From the NCBI GenBank assembly GCA_965248735.1, contig OZ252146.1:496001-560000 (forward strand): a stretch of DNA of 64,000 nucleotides, given 5' to 3'. The notes beneath the pieces were generated by a model. It was not told the DNA's origin. It did not search any database and saw only the letters and a program-made list of their open reading frames with translations. Source of the DNA: Aldehydirespirator sp965248735. Its GTDB lineage: Bacteria; Actinomycetota; Acidimicrobiia; Acidimicrobiales; Aldehydirespiratoraceae. The position numbers and the translations under genes were made by a program. Of the stretch, positions 59,492 through 64,000 are shown in pieces (position 1 is the stretch's first letter; each line of letters begins with the position of its first letter).

Positions 59492-59974
59492 ATGACCGAC
59501 AACGAGCTGATGGAGCTGGCCCTGGCGGAAGCCCGGTCCGCCCCCGCTCACCGCGACGTGCCCGTGGGCGCGGTGGTGTGGCTCGACGGCGAGGTGGTCG
59601 CCCGCCGACACAACGAGCGCGAGCTCACCGGCGATCCCACCGCCCACGCCGAGATCCTCGCCCTGCGCGACGCTGCGGCCCGCATGGGCGGCTGGCGCCT
59701 CGACGGCGCGACGGTGGCCGTGACCCTGGAGCCGTGCCCCATGTGCGCAGGCGCGCTGCAGCAGGCCCGGGTGGCCAGGGTCGTGTTCGGCGCCGACGAC
59801 CCCAAAGCCGGCGCCCTCGGCTCGCTCTACAACCTCGGCGCGGACCCCCGACTCAACCACGAGTTCGAGGTGGTGCCGTGGGCGCTTGCATTGAGCGCGA
59901 CAGCCGGCTGCGGAGAAAGCAGGCGTAGCAACCGCAACGACGCGAGCGCGACAGTTCCGTCGAGCATGCGGTAG
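59492..59974 (+). pseudogene. TadA copy 3 with replaced C-terminus
   Basis: It matches the other two tadA copies up to HEFEVVP, including intact HAE and PCPMC motifs, but after 59878 the sequence becomes unrelated and ends at 59974. The final helix (ECAALLKEFFSDLR) is lost. The 50-bp leader (with ATGCGAGGCACC) matches copy 2. The junction is with a minus-strand IS481-like fragment, and no tRNA-Ser follows. The catalytic domain could still fold, so activity cannot be excluded. Confidence 0.8.
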
Positions 59975-60063
59975 AACTCCTCGGCGTCGATGCGGTGCGA
60001 GCGCTCCACTTTGCCGTTCAGCCTGGGGCCACCGGGGAGTCCGTCACCGACGAAGTGGTACGC
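59879..60063 (-). pseudogene. IS481/IS3-like transposase fragment
   Basis: The minus strand reads VGDGLPGGPRLNGKVERSHR and IDAEEFYRMLDG, the characteristic rve-core end around the catalytic Glu of IS481-type transposases (usually PRxPRLNGKVERSHRID). Only about 60 codons remain. It replaced the tadA 3' end and the tRNA-Ser that should follow in this copy of the block. Confidence 0.65.
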
Positions 60064-60441
60064 GCCGTGGGTGGGCTCCGGGAAGCAGCAAGCATGGACG
60101 GGCTAGCACGAATCGTTCTTGAGGCCTTGGAGCCGCGCATCAGCGGGGAGCCCGTCACGGTGTCGGACCCGGGCTGGTTCGAGAGTCTCGCGGAGCTTTC
60201 GGCACCAATACCAAACGCGGCCACCTGTGGGTGCCCAGAATTCGGCCCGCGGGCGCTGACGGGGGGTGATCCATCCAGGGCCCCCATGCGTCCTCTGTCG
60301 GTTCTTGGCGTTGCTTGCACGGATGGCGGTCCGTGGCGGACGCTCGAAGGAACTCGAGATCAGCATCCGTTTGCGGCTGCTACATGCAACCAGGGAGCCT
60401 CCGCTCCCGTCTCGGTTGCTAGCCGGGCCAGCGGCAAAGTG
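60064..60441. other. Region left of the peptide gene, no assigned gene
   Basis: About 380 bp. A plus-strand reading around 60040-60210 (TDEVVRAVGGLREAASMDGL, ARIVLEALEPRISGEP) looks protein-like but has no start or family. It contains one copy of a 22-bp repeat (60367-60388) whose partner lies in the peptide gene leader. Confidence 0.35.
60367..60388. repeat. 22-bp direct repeat, copy A (downstream of the peptide gene)
   Basis: CCGTTTGCGGCTGCTACATG plus CA; it matches 60619-60640 with one mismatch. The peptide gene lies between the two copies. Confidence 0.75.
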
Positions 60442-60591
60442 TTACCAGTCGCCGCCGTCGCTGCCGTCGCATGAACCACCGGCGACGGACTCCAGTTGAT
60501 CCGTCGATAGAGCCTGGTCGCCAGACTCCTCCTTGACCTCCTCTTCGACGTCTCGGGGTGCATGAGCCTTGGTCACGGCATCAGTAGTCAT
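60442..60591 (-). CDS. Double-glycine leader peptide, candidate precursor for the NHLM exporter
   Basis: A 49-residue open frame too short for standard gene calling. After ATG with GGAAGGAAG about 6 nt upstream it encodes an acidic, helical leader (DVEEEVKEESGDQ), then LSTDQLESVAGG, a textbook GG-leader recognition motif for C39 peptidases. The predicted core is SCDGSDGGDW, ten residues, with one Cys, four Asp and a C-terminal Trp. The adjacent genes encode the HlyD-like protein and a C39-peptidase ABC exporter, running the other way from 60786. A possible promoter lies at 60692-60664. No modifying enzyme is visible, so whether the core is modified is unknown. Leader motif plus exporter makes the call strong. 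Confidence 0.8.
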   Translation of the reverse strand: MTTDAVTKAHAPRDVEEEVKEESGDQALSTDQLESVAGGSCDGSDGGDW

Positions 60592-60618
60592 CTGTCTTCC
60601 TTCCATTCGCGGGGTTCT

Positions 60619-60640
60619 CCGTTTGCGGCTGCTACTTGCA
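60619..60640. repeat. 22-bp direct repeat, copy B (in the peptide gene leader)
   Basis: CCGTTTGCGGCTGCTACTTG plus CA. It lies in the 5' untranslated region of the peptide gene, 28 nt before its ATG; 21 of 22 bases match copy A. Confidence 0.75.
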
Positions 60641-60663
60641 TTACAACTAGCGAACCTCTGTTC

Positions 60664-60692
60664 ACGATACCATCAGTGGCAATTATGTGCAA
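60664..60692 (-). promoter_or_regulatory. Possible promoter of the leader-peptide gene
   Basis: On the minus strand TTGCAC (60692-60687), a 17-bp spacer and TATCGT (60669-60664) form a sigma70-like pair about 70 nt upstream of the ATG. It lies in the divergent region shared with the exporter operon. Confidence 0.4.
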
Positions 60693-60785
60693 ACGTTCGA
60701 AGTTGGCGCCTCGAGGTGCCATTGTTTGCGGGTTCTGATGCGCTGACTCACAGTGGAATCAGGGTGCCGCGAGCGGGGTTCGACG

Positions 60786-61679
60786 ATGGACGAGCAGATG
60801 TTTCGAGAGGAGGCGTTCGCCAGGCGGGGACGGACCGAGCCTCTCGACGGCCTGCTGCGGGTGACCGCGCCGCACATGTGGATCGTCCTGGCCGGTCTCG
60901 TGCTGGTGCTGGCCGGCGTGCTGGTCTGGCTTCTGGTGGGCAGCGTGGAGAGGACGGTGGCGGCTGACTGCGCTCTGGCCCGGCCGGGAGAGCGGTACGA
61001 GGTCCTGTCGCCGGTGTCGGGCATCGTGGTGGCCGTCCTGGCCGGTGTGGGCGACACCGTGGAGGCGGGGGCGCCGCTGGCGCGGGTGCGGCAACCCCAT
61101 CTGGACCATCAGGTCAGCGTGGCCCGGGCCCGGCTCGAAGCGCTCGAAGCGCTCGAAGCGCAGGGGGCAGAGGCGCCCGTCTTGGCTGCGGCGCGCGCCG
61201 AGTTGGTCGAGCTGGAGGCGGTGCGGGTCGCCGGGGATTTCATCGTCAGTCCTGTCGCGGGCGAGCTGTCGGCCCATGGGCTGGCGGAAGGCCGGACTGT
61301 GGAGGCCGGAGCCTACGTCGCCCGCATCCGCCGCAGCGACGACCGCCGGCTGGAGGCGCTGGCGTTCTTGGCGCCCGATGAGGCTCGGCTGGTGGAGGCT
61401 GGCATGAAGGCCAGAGTCACGCCCGCGGCGTCGGGTGACAGCGCCGCGCTAGAGGCCACCGTGCGCGAGGTGGCCGAGCGGACCGGGCCGCCGGTGGACT
61501 GGCTGGAGGATCTCGGGCTTCACAGCCCGCCGCGGAGCCGGCTGGTGCGGCTGCGCCTCGACGAGGCGCCCGACTCGGCGCTGGCCGAGGGCGACCGCTG
61601 CCGCGCGCGAGTCGTCGTGAGCCGGCAGGCGCCGGTGCGGCTGCTGGCGACGGCGTCCGGCGGGAGCGGCCCGGCCTGA
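60786..61679 (+). CDS. HlyD-family NHLM system secretion (membrane fusion) protein
   Basis: A 297-residue protein starting at MDEQMFREEAFARRGRTEPL. One N-terminal transmembrane helix (IVLAGLVLVLAGVLVWLLVG) is followed by a biotinyl/lipoyl-like domain split by a short coiled coil: YEVLSPVSGIVVAVLAGVGD, VSVARARLEALEALEAQGAE and FIVSPVAGELSAHGLAEG. The N-terminal FREEAxxR-x-LDGLLRVT pattern is typical of the NHLM bacteriocin-system HlyD proteins. It works with the following C39-ABC transporter, whose ATG overlaps its stop (TGATG). It lacks the long alpha-hairpin of proteins that reach an outer membrane. Confidence 0.85.
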   Translation: MDEQMFREEAFARRGRTEPLDGLLRVTAPHMWIVLAGLVLVLAGVLVWLLVGSVERTVAADCALARPGERYEVLSPVSGIVVAVLAGVGDTVEAGAPLARVRQPHLDHQVSVARARLEALEALEAQGAEAPVLAAARAELVELEAVRVAGDFIVSPVAGELSAHGLAEGRTVEAGAYVARIRRSDDRRLEALAFLAPDEARLVEAGMKARVTPAASGDSAALEATVREVAERTGPPVDWLEDLGLHSPPRSRLVRLRLDEAPDSALAEGDRCRARVVVSRQAPVRLLATASGGSGPA

Positions 61680-63904
61680 TGCACGCCACGGCCCGTCCGG
61701 GCGGCGCCTCCGCATCGAGGACGTCGGGGGGTAGTCGGCCGGGCGTGGTGCGCACTCCTGTCTTCCCGCAGCTCAGGTCGACCGAGTGCGGGGCCGCGTG
61801 TTTGGGGATGGTGCTGGCCTACTACGGGCGGTGGGTGGGCTCCGAAGAGCTGCGCGACGCCTGCCGGGTGAGCCGCGACGGCAGTTCAGCGGCCGACATC
61901 GTGACCGCGGCCGAGCGCTACGGCCTGAGAGCGGCCGGCTGGAGCAAGACGATCGACGCCCTCCGGCAGGTGCGGCTGCCGGCCATCCTGTTTTGGGAGT
62001 TCAACCACTTCGTGGTGCTCGAAGGGTTCCGGCGAGACCGCTACTGCCTGAATGATCCCGCCAACGGCCGGCGCACAGTGAGCGCAGAGGAGTTCAGCCG
62101 GGCGTTCACCGGCGTCGTGCTGGTGCTCGAACCCGGGCCCGGCTTCCAGCCGGGCGGCACCAGGCCCGGGATCGTCCGCAAGCTGTGGCCCTGGCTGCGG
62201 GAGGTGAAGGTCCCGCTGGCCTTCGCGGCCGCGTGCGGGCTGCTGCTGGCCGTGCCGGGCCTGGCCCTGCCTGTGCTGCTGAGCGTGTTCGTCGACCGGG
62301 TTCTCGGGGCGCAGCAGACCGAGTGGGGAGGCCTCCTGGTCGCGGCCGCGGTGGCGGCCGGGGCGCTGGCCTACCTGCTCGCCTGGTTGCAGCAGCGGTG
62401 TCTCAACAGGCTGGCTGTGCGCCTCTCGGTGGTACACGCCCAGCAGTTCGTGGCGCGTCTGTTCCGGCTGCCGGTGGAGTTCTTCGCGCACCGTTTCGCG
62501 GGCGACCTGACGGTGCGGTCCCAGCTGGTGGACTTCGTGGCCAACGGCTCGTCGACGTACTTCGTCGGGGTGATGATCGAGCTGACCATGAGCCTCGTCT
62601 TCCTGGCTGTGATGGTCGTCTACGATCCGCTGCTCGCCCTGCTCGTCGCCGCGCTGGGGGTGTCCAACACCACCTGCGTCCGGCTGGTGCATCGGCGCCG
62701 CAGCGACGAGAACCGTCAGATGCAGCGCGATCAGGCCCTACTGTCGGGCATCTCGCTGTTCGGCCTGCGCAGCATGGACTCGCTGCGGGCGGCCGCCGCC
62801 ACCGACGACTTCTTCGTGCGCTGGGCCGGCCACCAGGCGCGGGAGCTCACGACCCGGCAGAAGTTTGCCGAGCTGAGCTATGTGACCGCGTCGTTGCCGG
62901 GGATGTTCCTGATGCTGGGCAGCGCGCTGGTGCTGGGGGTGGGCGGCTGGCGCGTGATGTCGGGAGACATGACCGTCGGAGCCCTGATGGGCTTCTATGT
63001 CCTCACCACCAACTTCCTGCTGCCCGCCGGCCGCTTCGTGCTGTTCCTGGACGCCTTCCAGATCCTCGACGCCAACCTGCAGCGGATCAACGACGTGCTC
63101 GACGCTCCCGAGGACGCGCATCTCACGGAGGCCCCCGATGCTGTACCCGACCGGGTCGCGACCCTGGGCGGGAGGCTGCGGCTGGCCGGGCGGATCGAGC
63201 TGCGCAACGTCACCTTCGGCCACCGGCCCAACCGCGCCCCTCTCATCGAGGGCTTCAGCCTGACGGTGGAGCCCGGCCAGCGGGTGGCGGTGATCGGTCC
63301 CACCGGATCGGGCAAGTCGACCCTGCTGAAGTTGCTCAGCGGCGAGTACACGCCGTGGTCGGGCGAGATCCTCTTCGACGGCGTGCCGAGCCGCGAGATC
63401 CCCCGCGAGGTGCTGACCGGCTCGGTGTCCATCGTCGATCAGCAGATCTTCCTGTTCGGGTCCACGGTGCGCGACAACCTGACCCTGTGGAATCCCACCG
63501 TGCCGGACCGCCAGATTGTGGCCGCCGCCCGGGACGCGCTGATCCACGACGAGATCATGGGGCGCGAGTCGGGGTACGACTCCGTCGTGGAGGAGGAGGG
63601 CCGCAACTTCAGCGGCGGCCAGCGCCAGCGGCTCGAGATAGCCCGGGCCCTGGTCAACAACCCGTCGGCGCTGTTCCTCGACGAGGCCACCAGCGCCCTC
63701 GACGCGGTGAGCGAGATGCGCATCGACGACGCGCTGCGGCGCCGCGGCTGCACTTGCCTGATCGTGGCGCATCGCCTGAGCACCATCCGCGACTGCGACC
63801 AGATCATCGTGCTGGACCGCGGGGGCGAGGTCCAGCGGGGCACGCACGAAGACCTGATGGCCTGCGAGCAGGGCCTCTACTACCGGCTCATCCGGTCCCA
63901 GTGA
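61679..63904 (+). CDS. NHLM-type peptidase/ABC exporter (C39 domain, permease and ATPase)
   Basis: A 741-residue transporter. The N-terminal C39 peptidase (about residues 20-150) has the catalytic Cys in QLRSTECGAACLGMVLAYYG, His in NHFVVLEGF and Asp in LNDPANGRR; it cuts after the GG of the leader. Six membrane helices follow (about 175-450). The ABC domain (about 500-741) has Walker A GPTGSGKST, Q-loop DQQIFLFG, signature NFSGGQRQRLEIA, Walker B ALFLDEATSALD and H-loop IVAHRLS. All catalytic residues are present. It is coupled to the HlyD gene and to the next gene (GTGA overlap). The small GG peptide at 60442-60591 is the obvious candidate substrate. Confidence 0.93.
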   Translation: MHATARPGGASASRTSGGSRPGVVRTPVFPQLRSTECGAACLGMVLAYYGRWVGSEELRDACRVSRDGSSAADIVTAAERYGLRAAGWSKTIDALRQVRLPAILFWEFNHFVVLEGFRRDRYCLNDPANGRRTVSAEEFSRAFTGVVLVLEPGPGFQPGGTRPGIVRKLWPWLREVKVPLAFAAACGLLLAVPGLALPVLLSVFVDRVLGAQQTEWGGLLVAAAVAAGALAYLLAWLQQRCLNRLAVRLSVVHAQQFVARLFRLPVEFFAHRFAGDLTVRSQLVDFVANGSSTYFVGVMIELTMSLVFLAVMVVYDPLLALLVAALGVSNTTCVRLVHRRRSDENRQMQRDQALLSGISLFGLRSMDSLRAAAATDDFFVRWAGHQARELTTRQKFAELSYVTASLPGMFLMLGSALVLGVGGWRVMSGDMTVGALMGFYVLTTNFLLPAGRFVLFLDAFQILDANLQRINDVLDAPEDAHLTEAPDAVPDRVATLGGRLRLAGRIELRNVTFGHRPNRAPLIEGFSLTVEPGQRVAVIGPTGSGKSTLLKLLSGEYTPWSGEILFDGVPSREIPREVLTGSVSIVDQQIFLFGSTVRDNLTLWNPTVPDRQIVAAARDALIHDEIMGRESGYDSVVEEEGRNFSGGQRQRLEIARALVNNPSALFLDEATSALDAVSEMRIDDALRRRGCTCLIVAHRLSTIRDCDQIIVLDRGGEVQRGTHEDLMACEQGLYYRLIRSQ

Positions 63905-64000
63905 CGGCAAACGGGGGCGGCTGCGGCTGCGGGGCAGGGGCCGCCGTGACTGTGAGCGAGGCGCTCGCCGAGCTCGCCGTGTCGGTCGGGGCGCCGGTGG
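63901..64000 (+). CDS. Start of next NHLM cluster gene (3' partial)
   Basis: A GTG start overlaps the exporter stop by 4 bp. The 33 visible residues begin TANGGGCGCGAGAAVTVSEA followed by LAELAVSVGAPV. In NHLM loci the third gene is usually a second, peptidase-free ABC transporter. The visible part is too short to confirm this. The Gly/Cys-rich start is unusual. Confidence 0.6.
   Translation, partial: MTANGGGCGCGAGAAVTVSEALAELAVSVGAPV

Noticed and set aside
60103..60366. Open frame starting right behind the 22-bp repeat, considered as a second precursor peptide
   Set aside because: It has no acidic helix or GG motif and is Arg/Pro-rich, and no good ribosome site is seen.

Overview
The window is high-GC DNA (mostly about 65-70% GC). 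It looks like an actinobacterium, most likely class Acidimicrobiia. The clues are Cys-paired repeat proteins ending in SLH-like modules, a Tad pilus locus without a secretin, Flp-like pilins of the actinobacterial kind, and frequent GTG/TTG starts. This placement rests on protein style only. The region is highly accessory: several integrated islands, IS remnants and repeated pieces of one chromosomal locus.

Layout. (1) 1-4.7 kb: 3' part of a giant repeat/FN3/SLH surface protein; then a lipoprotein, an AlpA-like regulator and a tyrosine integrase split by one stop codon (to 8.2 kb). (2) 8.4-12.1 kb: a chromosomal-type block with a membrane-anchored beta-propeller-like protein, a DM13 protein, a class IV aminotransferase, tRNA adenosine deaminase and tRNA-Ser(CGA). 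(3) 12.1-20.4 kb: a DNA-modification island encoding a C5-cytosine methyltransferase fused to an EndoIII/MutY-like Fe-S module, a protein with two GHKL ATPase domains, an overlapping receiver-domain protein and a Vsr endonuclease, ending in an integrase remnant. (4) 20.4-21.04 kb: second, almost identical tadA + tRNA-Ser. (5) 21-27.6 kb: a coiled-coil McrB-like/DUF2357 McrC-like restriction pair and dead IS elements, ending at a 13-nt copy of the tRNA-Ser 3' end. (6) 27.9-29.3 kb: DUF6941 protein, HicBA-like toxin-antitoxin and a small membrane protein. (7) 29.4-33.1 kb: a translationally coupled operon (deleted TmpA-like dioxygenase, TmpB/PhnZ-like HD protein, GntR/HutC regulator, UroD-type methyltransferase) with two matching operators, beside a broken GcvT/dimethylglycine-dehydrogenase-like gene cut by an IS21 element (33.1-34.95 kb). 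(8) 35.7-55.3 kb: a substrate-binding lipoprotein and a Tad pilus locus, including a 2,913-residue TadE-like/Calx-beta protein and a prepilin peptidase behind a run of 17 G. (9) 55.3-57.9 kb: a tyrosine recombinase between inverted repeats, and a LysR regulator. (10) 58.0-60.06 kb: a decayed third copy of the block in (2), closed by an IS481-like fragment. (11) 60.4-64 kb: an NHLM-type peptide export system with a 49-residue double-glycine leader peptide gene on the opposite strand.

How parts may work together. Methyltransferase, Vsr and GHKL/receiver genes form one same-strand cluster suggesting modification with mismatch repair and a kinase-like control or effector arm. The McrBC-like pair beyond the second tRNA is probably a separate acquisition but must tolerate the methylation. 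The tmp-like operon appears autoregulated by its GntR protein. The Tad locus should build a surface pilus carrying very large Calx-beta proteins. At the right end, the small GG-leader peptide is the likely cargo of the C39-peptidase ABC exporter. No peptide-modifying enzyme is visible inside the window.
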